From positions 558,001 through 622,000 of the forward strand of contig NZ_WBIQ01000001.1 of NCBI RefSeq assembly GCF_009749405.1: 64,000 bases of DNA, read 5' to 3'. This DNA comes from Agromyces lapidis (GTDB lineage: Bacteria > Actinomycetota > Actinomycetes > Actinomycetales > Microbacteriaceae). A program made the position numbers and the translations under genes. Positions 28,180-37,464 of this stretch are shown here, piece after piece. Under the pieces are notes generated by a model, which was given only the letters and a program-made list of their open reading frames with translations, was not told the DNA's origin and made no database searches. Positions within the stretch are counted from its first letter, which is position 1. Each line of letters starts with the position of its first letter.

Positions 28180-28458
28180 TCAGCTGCGGTTGTTCGACAG
28201 CTCGAAGATGCGCACCAGCTCGGCGACCGCCTCGTCGCGCTGCTCGCCGCCCTGCTCGTACATGTGCGAGACGTGCGTGCGCAGGTGGTTCTCGACGAGG
28301 AGCTTGTTCAGCGAACCGAGCGACTTCTGCACGGCGAGCGACAGGGTGATGATGTCGACGCAGTAGTCCTCGTTCTCGATCATCTTCTCGATGCCGCGCA
28401 GCTGGCCCTCGATGATCTTCGTGCGGTGCAATGCGCGCTTCTTGATGTCCTCGATCAC
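28180..28458 (-). CDS. csoR: CsoR-type metal-sensing repressor with Cys-His-His site
   Basis: A 92-residue all-helical DUF156 repressor; Cu(I) binding releases such proteins from [35 protein letters not shown] is typical. Using the GTG at 28458 as residue 1, the expected ligands are Cys33, His58 and, four residues later, His62 where classical CsoR has cysteine. That start is six bases after TATCCT (leaderless); the GTG at 28464 would abut the -10. It is divergent from the copper ATPase with a palindrome between them. Confidence 0.88.
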   Translation of the reverse strand: MIEDIKKRALHRTKIIEGQLRGIEKMIENEDYCVDIITLSLAVQKSLGSLNKLLVENHLRTHVSHMYEQGGEQRDEAVAELVRIFELSNNRS

Positions 28459-28464
28459 CCTCAC

Positions 28465-28505
28465 AGGATACCCCGTTTGCGTCGAATACCCCTAGGGGGT
28501 ACTCT
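28465..28505. promoter_or_regulatory. csoR/copA divergent promoters and CsoR operator
   Basis: TACCCCTAGGGGGTA (28487-28501) is a pseudo-palindrome of the type bound by CsoR. It overlaps TACTCT (28500-28505), the -10 lying seven bases before the ATPase ATG. The minus-strand -10 TATCCT is at 28465-28470. Confidence 0.75.
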
Positions 28506-28512
28506 CGAACGC

Positions 28513-30885
28513 ATGACGACGCTCGACACGCCACCCCTCCGCACGATCGATCTCGACATCGAGGGCATGACGTGCGCGAGCTGCGTCGGCCGCGTCGAGA
28601 AACGCCTCGGCCGCCTCGACGGCGTCGAGGCCGCGGTCAACCTCGCCACCGAACGCGCCCGCGTCACCTTCCCGACGAGCACCTCGATCGAGGCGCTCGT
28701 CGAGGCGGTCAAGCAGGCCGGCTACGCGGCCACTCCCGTCGAGCAGGCGGATGCCGCGGCGCCCGCCCCGCACGCGGCGCCGGTGCCGTTCGTCGGCAGT
28801 TCCGCGGAACCCGCCGTCTCTGCGGGGGTCGTTCCCGGCGCGTCGCCGAGTGCTGCCGACGGAGGGCTCGCGCCCGGAGGGGCCCGCGCCTCGGGCAACG
28901 GCCGCGAGGCATCCGACCCGCTCATGACGCGGCTCATCGTCTCGGCGGTGCTCACCCTGCCGGTGGTGGTCATCGCCATGGTCCCGGCGTTCCAGTTCAC
29001 GTACTGGCAGTGGCTCTCGCTCACGCTCGCGGCGCCGGTCGTCGTGTGGGGCGGCTGGCCCTTCCACCGGGCGGCCTGGCAGAACCTGAGGCACGGCGCC
29101 CTCACGATGGACACCCTCGTCTCGCTCGGCACCCTCACCGCCTTCGCCTGGTCGCTGTGGTCGCTCTTCTTCGGGCACGCCGGCATGCCGGGCATGACGC
29201 ACGAGTGGTCGTTCGGCGTGCGCGGAACCCCGGGCGGCGACATCTACCTCGAGGTCGCGGCGGGCGTCATCACGATCCTGCTGCTCGGCCGCGTGCTCGA
29301 GGCGAAGTCGAAGCGGCGGGCGGGCAAGTCGCTGCGCACCCTGCTCGAACTCGCACCCCGCGAGGTCTCGGTGCTGCGCGCCGCGGCCGGCACGCCCGAG
29401 CACGCTGCCGACGCCGAGGTGCGCGTGCCGATCAGCGCGCTGCGCCCCGGCGACCGCTTCGTGGTGCGCCCCGGCGAGCGGATCGCCGCCGACGGCGTGG
29501 TCGCCGACGGCGAGGCGAGCGTCGACGAGTCGATGCTCACCGGTGAACCCGCACCCGTCGACGTCGCGGCCGGCACTGCCGTCACCGCGGCGACCATCGT
29601 GCACGGCGGCAGCATCGTCGTCACCGCGACCCGCGTCGGCGCCGACACCCGCCTCGCTCAGATCGCCCGCCTCGTGGAGGACGCGCAGCTCGGCAAGTCG
29701 CGTGCGCAGCGGCTCGCCGACCGCATCTCGGCGGTGTTCGTGCCGATCGTCATCGCGATCGCCGTCGGCACCGCGATCGTCTGGATCGCGACCGGCAGTC
29801 CCGTCGAGCAGGCCATCACTGCGGCCGTCGCAGTGCTCGTGATCGCCTGCCCGTGCGCCCTCGGGCTCGCGACGCCGATGGCGATCCTCGTCGGCACGGG
29901 GCGCGGCGCCGAGCGCGGCATCCTGATCACGGGGCCCGAGACGCTCGACCGCACCGCGGGCATCGACACGATCCTGCTCGACAAGACCGGCACGCTGACG
30001 ACGGGACGCATGCGCCTCGGCGAGGTCACCCCGACGGCCGGCACCGACGCGAGCATCGCGCTCGGCGTGGCCGCCGCGCTCGAGCGACGCTCGGAGCATC
30101 CCATCGCACGGGCCGTCGTCGACGGCGCCGCCGAGCGCGGGGTGAGCGTGCCCGAGGCGCAGGAGTTCCGCGCCCACGCCGGGCTCGGCGTCACCGCGAC
30201 CGTCGACGGCGCCCGGGCCGCGGTGGGTCGGCCCGCCTTCCTCGAGGGGCTCGGCATGACCCTGCCCGCGGCGCTCGCCGAACGGGTCGCGGCGTCCGAT
30301 GCGACCGCCGTCGGGGTCGGATGGGACGGCCAGGTGCGTGCCCTCCTCGAAGTGGGCGACTCGATCCGCCCGGGTGCCCGCGAGGCGGTCGACCGGCTCC
30401 GCGCCCAGGGCCTCGAGCCCATCCTGCTCACGGGCGACGCCCGCCGCCCGGCCGAACGCGTCGCCGCCGAGCTCGGCATCGATCGCGTGCACGCCGAGGT
30501 CAGTCCCGAGGGCAAGCTCGCGGCCGTCACCGAGCTGCAGGCCGCCGGGCGCAAGACCGCGATGGTCGGCGACGGCGTGAACGACGCCGCCGCGCTCGCG
30601 GCGGCCGACCTCGGCATCGCGATGGGCGGCGGCACCGACGCGGCGGCGAGTGCGAGCGACCTCGCGCTGACGCGCGACGAGCCCGGGGCGATCCCCGATG
30701 CGATCTCGCTCGCCCGCGCGACGCTCGGCACGATCCGGGGCAACCTGTTCTGGGCGTTCGCGTACAACGTCGCGGCGATCCCGCTCGCGGCGGCCGGGTT
30801 CCTGAACCCGATGATCGCGGGCGCGGCGATGGCGTTCTCGAGCATCTTCGTGGTGCTGAACAGCCTGCGGCTGCGTCGGGCCTGA
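28513..30885 (+). CDS. copA: Copper-exporting P1B-type ATPase
   Basis: A 790-residue membrane ATPase. One N-terminal heavy-metal domain (GMTCASC, residues 17-23) is followed by an Ala/Pro-rich linker and eight predicted helices with the CPC motif (IACPCALG, near 445). The phosphorylation site DKTGT is near 489, HP-locus SEHPIA follows, and the [10 protein letters not shown] hinge is near 685. The combination is that of Cu(I) exporters. Control by the adjacent CsoR-type gene is strongly suggested by the operator over its -10. Confidence 0.94.
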   Translation: MTTLDTPPLRTIDLDIEGMTCASCVGRVEKRLGRLDGVEAAVNLATERARVTFPTSTSIEALVEAVKQAGYAATPVEQADAAAPAPHAAPVPFVGSSAEPAVSAGVVPGASPSAADGGLAPGGARASGNGREASDPLMTRLIVSAVLTLPVVVIAMVPAFQFTYWQWLSLTLAAPVVVWGGWPFHRAAWQNLRHGALTMDTLVSLGTLTAFAWSLWSLFFGHAGMPGMTHEWSFGVRGTPGGDIYLEVAAGVITILLLGRVLEAKSKRRAGKSLRTLLELAPREVSVLRAAAGTPEHAADAEVRVPISALRPGDRFVVRPGERIAADGVVADGEASVDESMLTGEPAPVDVAAGTAVTAATIVHGGSIVVTATRVGADTRLAQIARLVEDAQLGKSRAQRLADRISAVFVPIVIAIAVGTAIVWIATGSPVEQAITAAVAVLVIACPCALGLATPMAILVGTGRGAERGILITGPETLDRTAGIDTILLDKTGTLTTGRMRLGEVTPTAGTDASIALGVAAALERRSEHPIARAVVDGAAERGVSVPEAQEFRAHAGLGVTATVDGARAAVGRPAFLEGLGMTLPAALAERVAASDATAVGVGWDGQVRALLEVGDSIRPGAREAVDRLRAQGLEPILLTGDARRPAERVAAELGIDRVHAEVSPEGKLAAVTELQAAGRKTAMVGDGVNDAAALAAADLGIAMGGGTDAAASASDLALTRDEPGAIPDAISLARATLGTIRGNLFWAFAYNVAAIPLAAAGFLNPMIAGAAMAFSSIFVVLNSLRLRRA

Positions 30886-30928
30886 GCATCACCTGACGTA
30901 CGGGCGCGGCGGCGGCTAGCGTGGGGGC

Positions 30929-32833
30929 ATGCCCCGTCGCCCCGCCCGCCGCCCCGTCGTCGCGCGACTCGCCGCCGCGCTCTCGGCCGCATCGTTCGCC
31001 CTGCTCCTGGTCTGCGCCGGCGGCGCGTCGCCCGCGGCCGCGGGGGAGCGCGCGGCATCCGAAGCGCTCGATGCGGCGGCCGCGCCGCCCGCCGTCGCAG
31101 CGCTCGGCGCCGCCCGGGCCGACGCCGACGACTTCGTGTTCGACTCGTTCGACGCGGTCTACGAACTCTCCCTCGACGACGAGGGCCGCTCGGTGATGGT
31201 GGTCACCGAGACCCTCGTCGCCGTGTTCCCCGACTTCGACCAGAACCGCGGCATCCGGCGGGCGATCCCGCTCGGCTACGACGGTCATCCGGTCGACCTC
31301 GTCGTCGAATCGGTGACGGATGCCTCGGGCGCACCCCGCCCGTACGAGACCGAGACCGACGAGGACGACGAGTTCCTGCTCGTCACCAGCCGCGCCGACG
31401 ACTTCGTGCACGGCGAGCAGACGTACGTGTTCCGCTACCGCATGCACAACGTCACCCACGTGCCCGACGATGCGGCGATCGACGAGCTCTACTGGGACGT
31501 CAACGGCACCGGGTGGGCGCAGCCCTTCGGCGTCGTGCGCAGCGAGCTGCGCCTCTCCGGCGAACTCACCGAGGCGATGACCAGCGACATGGCCTGCTAC
31601 CGCGGCTGGTCGGGGTCGACCGATCCCTGCGATGCGATGACGAGCGAGGAGGTCGACGGCGAGGCCGTCGTCGTGGCCGAGGCCGCCGCGATCGGGCCGT
31701 ACGAGAACCTCAGCTTCGCGGTCGCGTTCGAGCCGGGCACCGTGGTGCCGCGCGACGACGCGTTCTGGTCGTCGCCCGCGGCCGTCGGCAGCGGCGTCGC
31801 GGCCGCGATCGCGGCAGTGATGGCGGCCGTGGCGCTCGGGCTCAGGCTCGGCCGATGGCGCAATCACCCGGGGCGCGGCACGATCATCGCGCAGTACGAA
31901 CCGCAGGCGGGCGTCTCGGCGTTCGTCGCCGCGGAGCTCGTGGGCAGCATGTCGAAGGGCGTCACCGCGACCGTGCTCGAACGCGCCGTCGCGGGCGAGC
32001 TCCGTGTCGTCGAGACGGCGCCGCGCCGATACGCGGTCCAGTTCACAGGTGGCGGGCCGGCCGGCGACGAGCACGCCAGGGCCGTCGTCGAGGCGCTGTT
32101 CGGCAGCCCGCCCCAGCCGGGCGCGATGCGCGAGATGAAATCGAGCGACACCGCGCTCGGCAAGAGACTGCTGGCGATCAGGCAGCGGGTGTCGAGCGGG
32201 GTCGTCGCCGCGGGGCTCCGGCGCAGCCCCGACGTCGGCCTCCGCATCTGGCTCGCGGTCGGCGCCGGCCTCGCGGCCGTCGCAAGCTTCGTGCTGGGCG
32301 TCGTCGCGCTCGCCGCGGTGATGGGCGGAGGCTGGCCCGCGCTCTGTTTCATCGTGGCGGTCCTCGCGGCGCTGCTCGCGGTCGGGCTGGTCGTGTGGGT
32401 ACGGCCGTTCACCGAACGCGGGCGCGAGCTGCGCGACCACCTCGAGGGGCTGCGGGTCTACATCCGGCTCGCCGAGGCCGACCGCATCCGGGTGCTGCAG
32501 AGCCCGACAGGCGCGCTGCGGGTCGACACGAGCGACCCCGGCCAGGTGCTGAAGCTCAACGAGCGGCTGCTGCCGTACGCCGTGCTGTTCGGGTTCGAGC
32601 GCGACTGGAGCCGCGAACTCGCCGTGCTCTACGAGCAGCTCGGCACCCAGCCGGGCTGGTACTCGGGCAGCAGCGGCTTCAACGCGGCCTACTTCGCCGC
32701 AGGGGTCGCCTCGTTCTCGAGCTCGTCGAACAGCTCGTGGTCGGGGTCGAGCGCGAGCTCCTCCTCGAGCGGCTCGGGCGGCGGCGGGTCGTCTGGTGGC
32801 GGTGGCGGCGGCGGCGGTGGCGGCGGCGTCTGA
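30929..32833 (+). CDS. DUF2207 membrane protein
   Basis: A 634-residue predicted membrane protein. It has a signal peptide or anchor (first 38 residues) and an extracytoplasmic DUF2207 domain (from YELSLDDEGRSVMVVTETL, with the characteristic RGIRRAIPL). One helix is near residue 295 and a pair near 435-490. The tail is extremely Ser/Gly-rich (SSGSGGGGSSGGGG), typical of the family. Its role is unknown. The ATG is six bases after TAGCGT (leaderless). Confidence 0.85.
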   Translation: MPRRPARRPVVARLAAALSAASFALLLVCAGGASPAAAGERAASEALDAAAAPPAVAALGAARADADDFVFDSFDAVYELSLDDEGRSVMVVTETLVAVFPDFDQNRGIRRAIPLGYDGHPVDLVVESVTDASGAPRPYETETDEDDEFLLVTSRADDFVHGEQTYVFRYRMHNVTHVPDDAAIDELYWDVNGTGWAQPFGVVRSELRLSGELTEAMTSDMACYRGWSGSTDPCDAMTSEEVDGEAVVVAEAAAIGPYENLSFAVAFEPGTVVPRDDAFWSSPAAVGSGVAAAIAAVMAAVALGLRLGRWRNHPGRGTIIAQYEPQAGVSAFVAAELVGSMSKGVTATVLERAVAGELRVVETAPRRYAVQFTGGGPAGDEHARAVVEALFGSPPQPGAMREMKSSDTALGKRLLAIRQRVSSGVVAAGLRRSPDVGLRIWLAVGAGLAAVASFVLGVVALAAVMGGGWPALCFIVAVLAALLAVGLVVWVRPFTERGRELRDHLEGLRVYIRLAEADRIRVLQSPTGALRVDTSDPGQVLKLNERLLPYAVLFGFERDWSRELAVLYEQLGTQPGWYSGSSGFNAAYFAAGVASFSSSSNSSWSGSSASSSSSGSGGGGSSGGGGGGGGGGGV

Positions 32834-32893
32834 GGCGGCGACGTCCGAGGCGCGGCCCGTCCGAGAGACCGGGGCCGTCGCGCAGCGACGACG

Positions 32894-33109
32894 CTACTCG
32901 GCGTCGCCCGACGAGATCGCGCGCTCGTCGTCGAGATCGACCCGGCGCTCGGCGTCGAGCCCCGCGACCTCCTCGTCGAGCACGTCGTCGAGCGAGCGCT
33001 CGTCGTCGTCGTGCGCCTCGTCGGCCTCGTCGAACTCGGTGTCCTGCGAGACCGTGAAATCTTCGTCGTCGGGCGCGATCTCCGCGCCCGCCCCCGCGAG
33101 CTCGTCCAT
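32894..33109 (-). CDS. Tiny acidic protein
   Basis: A 71-residue, strongly acidic protein (MDELAGAGAEIAPDDEDF start, EADEAHDDDERSLDDVLDEE centre). It has no cysteine and no membrane segment and is probably soluble and largely disordered. Support is a TACCCT hexamer six bases before its ATG, the same leaderless arrangement as neighbouring genes, in an otherwise vacant gap. No family is recognised. It is divergent from the ZIP-like gene. Confidence 0.6.
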   Translation of the reverse strand: MDELAGAGAEIAPDDEDFTVSQDTEFDEADEAHDDDERSLDDVLDEEVAGLDAERRVDLDDERAISSGDAE

Positions 33110-33166
33110 GTTCCAAGGGTAGGCGCGTCGACGCCGATCGGGTAGCCCCGGCCCTATGCTCGCAGC

Positions 33167-33898
33167 ATGCCTGAGTGGATCCTCGCAGGCATCGCCGGCC
33201 TCCTCGCCGGCGGTGCGCTCCTCGTCGGCGCCGTCATCGCCTGGTATGTGAAGGTGCCGACCCGCGTCGTGGCGTCGATCATGGCGTTCGGCTCGGGCGT
33301 GCTCGTCTCGGCGCTCGCCTTCGATCTCGTGCTCGAGGCGCAGGAGGAGGGCGGCTTCTGGCCGACCGTCGGCGGCTTCGCGGTGGGAGCGGTCGTCTAC
33401 GTGTTCGCGAATCAGCTGCTCGACCGCTTCGACCAGCGCAACCCGCGCGGCACCGGCCAGGATCCCGGGACCGGCACGGGTATCGCCGTCGGTGCGCTCC
33501 TCGACGGGGTCCCCGAGTCGGCGGTGCTCGGGCTCAGCATGGTCGGAGGCGGGGGAGTGAGCGTGCCGGTCTTCGTCGCCATCCTGATCTCGAACGTCCC
33601 CGAAGGGCTGTCGTCGACGGCCTCGCTGAAGGAGAGCGGGCGTTCGCGAACGTACGTCTTCGTGCTGTGGTCGGGCATCGCGCTCGCGAGCGCCCTCGCC
33701 TCGCTCGCCGGATACGTGCTGCTCGACGAGGCCCCGGGCGAGCTCACCGCGTTCATCACCGCGATCGCGGCCGGCGCGATCCTCGCGATGATCTGCGACA
33801 CGATGATCCCCGAGGCGTTCCGCACCGCGCACTCGTTCACGGGGCTCCTCGCCACCGCGGGTTTCCTGCTCAGTTACGCCGTGCACGTCATCGGGTGA
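33167..33898 (+). CDS. ZIP-family-like metal transporter
   Basis: A 243-residue membrane protein with about seven hydrophobic segments, of the ZIP/GufA type. The paired metal-site helices are recognisable as ALLDGVPESAVLG and LISNVPEGLSSTASL, but the usual histidines before PE are Asp-Gly-Val and Ser-Asn-Val. A later MICDTMIPEAF segment is also family-like. The substrate is unclear. The ATG is six bases after TATGCT (leaderless). Confidence 0.8.
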   Translation: MPEWILAGIAGLLAGGALLVGAVIAWYVKVPTRVVASIMAFGSGVLVSALAFDLVLEAQEEGGFWPTVGGFAVGAVVYVFANQLLDRFDQRNPRGTGQDPGTGTGIAVGALLDGVPESAVLGLSMVGGGGVSVPVFVAILISNVPEGLSSTASLKESGRSRTYVFVLWSGIALASALASLAGYVLLDEAPGELTAFITAIAAGAILAMICDTMIPEAFRTAHSFTGLLATAGFLLSYAVHVIG

Positions 33899-34114
33899 CG
33901 CGCCGTTTCACGGCAGGGGCCCCGCGCCCGCTAGAATGGGGGAAGCGCCCGACGAATCCGTTCTTCGGCCGACCGTGCGAGCCCCGCTCGCCGCTGCTCG
34001 GTTCGGGATTCGGCGTACCGCGCCGCGCGGCAACCGAGCCGCAGCGTGCGGGCTCGACCACCGAGTGGTGCCGAGGGGGCGTGCCGGGCACGGCACGAAG
34101 GAAACGGGAGGACC
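33899..34114 (+). promoter_or_regulatory. Leader and promoter region of the SNF2 helicase
   Basis: TAGAAT at 33932-33937 is the best -10. It implies a leader of about 170 nt before a GGGAGG ribosome-binding site. No small gene or known RNA element is apparent. Confidence 0.35.
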
Positions 34115-36238
34115 ATGGCCCAGACGAGGCAGCGGCAGCGTACGCGTTCGCGCGACGATGAAGCACCCATCATCCCGATCCTCGCCCGCAAGGTGCGAGA
34201 GGTCGAGCAGAAGGCGCAGAAGGGCAAGCTCGGCCCGACGAACCGCACCAAGTTCCAGGTCATCGCGCTGCTCATGCGCGAGGAGCGGGCCCGGGTGAAG
34301 GCCGACGCCGAGATCGGCGACGCCGCGCGCGGCGAGCTCCTGAAGCGCCTCGACGGCATCGCGCAGATCCTCGCGAAGACCGCGGCCCGCGACACGAGCC
34401 TCATCCAGCTGCTCGAACCGGATGCCTCGATCTCGACCGTCGCGCAGCGCTTCCGCCGCGACTGGCTGCTCGAGTCGGGTGCCGAGCTCAGCCCCGACGA
34501 GCTCATCATCACCCGCGAGCCCGAGGCGAAGATCGAGATCTCCGAGAACCAGGTCATCCCCGCCTCGGTGAAGTCGCGCCAGCTCGCGAACCCCTTCCTC
34601 GCACCCGACTTCTCGAAGCCCGCCGCACCCCTCGTGCCGGTGCGCCGGCTCGCGAACTGGGAGCTGCTCGGCCCACTCTTCAAGTCGTTCGAGCAGGGCT
34701 CGGGCGGCCAGGCCGCCTCGATGGAGCTGCCCGAGGCGCCGAAGGCCGACCGGCTCTCTCCGCGCGGCCTCGAGCTCATGAAGCACCAGGCGCGCTTCAT
34801 CGAGAGCGCCCGCGAGGGGCACCGCGCGTTCCTGCTCGCCGACGAGCCGGGTCTCGGCAAGACGGCCCAGTCGGTGCTCGCGGCATCCGTGGCGAATGCC
34901 TACCCGCTGCTCGCGGTCGTGCCCAACGTCGTGAAGATGAACTGGGCGCGCGAGGTCGAACGGTGGACCCCGCACCGTCGGGCGACCGTGATCCACGGCG
35001 ACGGCGACACCCTCGACGCGTTCGCCGACGTCGTCATCGTCAACTACGACGTGCTCGACCGGCACATGGCGTGGCTGTCGACGCTCGGCTTCCGCGGCAT
35101 GGTCGTCGACGAGGCGCACTTCATCAAGAACCTGCAGTCGCAGCGCTCGAAGAACGTGCTCGCCCTCGCCGAGCGCATCCGCAAGGCGACGCCCGGCGGC
35201 AACCCGCTGCTGCTCGCGCTCACGGGCACCCCGCTCATCAACGACGTCGACGACTTCCGCGCCATCTGGAAGTTCCTCGGCTGGATCGACGGCGACAAGC
35301 CCTCGACAGAGCTGCTCGCGAAGCTCGAGGAGACGGGGCTCACCCCCGCCGAGCCCGGCTTCTACTCCGCGGCGCGACGCACCGTCATCGACCTCGGCAT
35401 CGTGCGGCGTCGCAAGGTGGATGTCGCGGCCGACCTGCCGGCCAAGCGCATCGCCGACCTCCCCGTCGAACTCGACGACGAGCTCGGCCGCTCGGTGCGC
35501 GCCGCAGAGCGCGAGCTCGGCAACCGCCTCGCCTCGCGGTTCCGCGCGCTCGTCGAAGCCCGCCACCTCAAGGTCGGCGACCTCGACGAGGACACCCGCG
35601 ACCAGTTCATCCGCGCCGTCGCGAGCGCCGAGCTCGAGGAGGCGAAGTCGTCGAAGTCGGGCGAGAACGTCTTCACGATGGTGCGCCGCATCGGCCAGGC
35701 GAAGGCGGGACTCGCGGCCGACTACGCCGCGCAGCTCGCCCGTTCGGTGGGCAAGGTCGTGTTCTTCGCGAAGCACATCGACGTCATGGACCAGGCCGAG
35801 GCCGCGTTCTCGGCGCGCGAGCTGCGCACGGTGTCGCTGCGCGGCGACCAGACCGCCCTGCAGCGCCAGGCCGCGATCGACGCGTTCAACAAGGACCCCG
35901 AGGTCTCGGTGGCGGTCTGCTCGCTCACCGCGGCCGGCGTCGGCGTGAACCTGCAGGCGGCGTCGAACGTCGTGCTCGCCGAGCTGAGCTGGACGGCCGC
36001 CGAGCAGACGCAGGCGATCGACCGCGTGCACCGTATCGGCCAGGAGGAGCCGGTCACCGCGTGGCGCATCATCGCCGCGCACACGATCGACGCCCGCATC
36101 GCCGAACTCATCGACTCGAAGCAGGGCCTCGCGGCCCGGGCCCTCGACGGACAGGACGTCGAGCCCGGCTCGGCCGACTCGGTGCAGCTCGACGCGCTGC
36201 AGCACCTGCTGCGTCAGGCGCTCGACGGGGCGCTGTAG
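34115..36238 (+). CDS. SNF2-family DNA helicase/translocase
   Basis: A 707-residue superfamily 2 ATPase of the SNF2 class. The N-terminal 220 residues are charged and of unknown function. Motif I is DEPGLGKT (about residue 243; the usual form is DEMGLGKT), motif II is DEAH (near 331), LTGTP is motif III, and the C-terminal RecA domain has GVNLQAA and QAIDRVHRIGQ (motif VI). The QxxDRxHRIGQ form points to SMARCAL1/HARP-like DNA annealing or remodelling ATPases. GGGAGG sets the start. It stands alone between its neighbours. Confidence 0.88.
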   Translation: MAQTRQRQRTRSRDDEAPIIPILARKVREVEQKAQKGKLGPTNRTKFQVIALLMREERARVKADAEIGDAARGELLKRLDGIAQILAKTAARDTSLIQLLEPDASISTVAQRFRRDWLLESGAELSPDELIITREPEAKIEISENQVIPASVKSRQLANPFLAPDFSKPAAPLVPVRRLANWELLGPLFKSFEQGSGGQAASMELPEAPKADRLSPRGLELMKHQARFIESAREGHRAFLLADEPGLGKTAQSVLAASVANAYPLLAVVPNVVKMNWAREVERWTPHRRATVIHGDGDTLDAFADVVIVNYDVLDRHMAWLSTLGFRGMVVDEAHFIKNLQSQRSKNVLALAERIRKATPGGNPLLLALTGTPLINDVDDFRAIWKFLGWIDGDKPSTELLAKLEETGLTPAEPGFYSAARRTVIDLGIVRRRKVDVAADLPAKRIADLPVELDDELGRSVRAAERELGNRLASRFRALVEARHLKVGDLDEDTRDQFIRAVASAELEEAKSSKSGENVFTMVRRIGQAKAGLAADYAAQLARSVGKVVFFAKHIDVMDQAEAAFSARELRTVSLRGDQTALQRQAAIDAFNKDPEVSVAVCSLTAAGVGVNLQAASNVVLAELSWTAAEQTQAIDRVHRIGQEEPVTAWRIIAAHTIDARIAELIDSKQGLAARALDGQDVEPGSADSVQLDALQHLLRQALDGAL

Positions 36239-36356
36239 CGGCGCCGCGCAGTCGGATCGATCGCTTCGAACGGAACTCGTTGGCGCGATTCTTGCGGCTT
36301 CTGGCGACCTTGATTCGAGGCCCCGTCCGAGCCCTCGCACGAGAGTCGAGGTTCGC

Positions 36357-36362
36357 TAGACT
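36357..36362 (+). promoter_or_regulatory. Probable -10 of pfkA
   Basis: TAGACT lies about 68 bp before the pfkA ATG, and AAGGAG serves as the ribosome-binding site. No evident -35. Confidence 0.4.
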
Positions 36363-36430
36363 TCCCGGAGTCGTGCCCCGATGAAGCGGCTCCAGCGACG
36401 ATTTCCCACCTGCAAGGAGTCCCACGCGCC

Positions 36431-37462
36431 ATGAAGATCGGAATGCTCACCTCTGGTGGCGACTGCCCCGGCCTCAACGCCGTCATCCGCGGTGCCGTCC
36501 TCCGAGGCGTCATCTCGCACGACACCGAGTTCGTCGGGTTCCGCAACGGGTGGCGCGGCGTCGTCGAGGAGGACATCGTTCCGATCGTCCGCCATGACGT
36601 GCGCGGTCTCGCCAAGCAGGGCGGCACGATCCTGGGCTCGAGCCGCACCAACCCCTTCGAGGGCGAGGGCGGCGGCCCCGAGAACATCCAGCGCATGCTC
36701 GACGCGAACGGCATCGACGCCATCATCGCGATCGGCGGCGAGGGCACGCTGACCGCGGCCCGCCGCCTCCACGACGAGGGCGGCATCAACGTCGTCGGCG
36801 TGCCGAAGACGATCGACAACGACCTCGCCGCCACCGACTACTCCTTCGGCTTCGACACCGCCGTCGAGATCGCGACCGAGGCGATCGACCGCCTGCGCAC
36901 GACCGCCGACTCGCACGGCCGCTGCATGGTGCTCGAGGTCATGGGCCGCCACGTCGGCTGGATCGCCCTGCACTCGGGCATGGCCGGAGGAGCGCACGCG
37001 ATCCTCATCCCCGAGCAGCCGCAGTCGATCGAGCAGATCTGCGAGTGGGTCGAGTCGGTGCGCGACCGCGGCCGCGCCCCGCTCGTCGTCGTCGCCGAGG
37101 GCTTCACGCTCGAGGGCATGGACGAGGCGCACTCGCACAAGGGGCTCGACGCCTTCAACCGGCCGCGGCTCGGCGGCATCGCCGACGTCCTCGCGCCGAT
37201 GATCGAGGAGCGCACGGGCATCGAGTCGCGTGCGACGGTGCTCGGGCACATCCAGCGCGGGGGCGCCCCCTCGGCGTACGACCGCGTGCTCGCAACCCGC
37301 CTCGGCATGGCGGCGATCGACGCCGTCTACGACCACGCGTGGGGCTCGATGGTCACGCTCCGCGGCACCGAGATCAAGACGGTGTCGATCGCCGAAGCGG
37401 TCGGCACGCTCAACCGTGTGCCGCAGTCGCGCTACGACGAGGCGCGCGTCCTCTTCGGCTGA
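36431..37462 (+). CDS. pfkA: 6-phosphofructokinase
   Basis: A 343-residue glycolytic kinase converting fructose-6-phosphate to the 1,6-bisphosphate. LTSGGDCPGLNAVIRG, IGGEGTLTAA and the catalytic VPKTIDNDL are present. The Gly in GGEGT indicates ATP rather than pyrophosphate use, whereas the Lys in PKTIDND is the residue more often linked to pyrophosphate enzymes. This Gly/Lys mix is common in actinobacterial group III enzymes. A Nudix gene follows after only two bases and is probably cotranscribed. Confidence 0.95.
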   Translation: MKIGMLTSGGDCPGLNAVIRGAVLRGVISHDTEFVGFRNGWRGVVEEDIVPIVRHDVRGLAKQGGTILGSSRTNPFEGEGGGPENIQRMLDANGIDAIIAIGGEGTLTAARRLHDEGGINVVGVPKTIDNDLAATDYSFGFDTAVEIATEAIDRLRTTADSHGRCMVLEVMGRHVGWIALHSGMAGGAHAILIPEQPQSIEQICEWVESVRDRGRAPLVVVAEGFTLEGMDEAHSHKGLDAFNRPRLGGIADVLAPMIEERTGIESRATVLGHIQRGGAPSAYDRVLATRLGMAAIDAVYDHAWGSMVTLRGTEIKTVSIAEAVGTLNRVPQSRYDEARVLFG

Positions 37463-37464
37463 GC

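Noticed and set aside
28459..28464. GTG at 28464 as the csoR start
   Set aside because: It would abut the TATCCT -10; the GTG two codons later has the standard six-base spacing seen in other genes of the window.
36239..36430. Possible small RNA or gene between the helicase and pfkA
   Set aside because: Only a -10-like TAGACT and the pfkA ribosome-binding site are recognisable; no coding pattern or strong hairpin was found.
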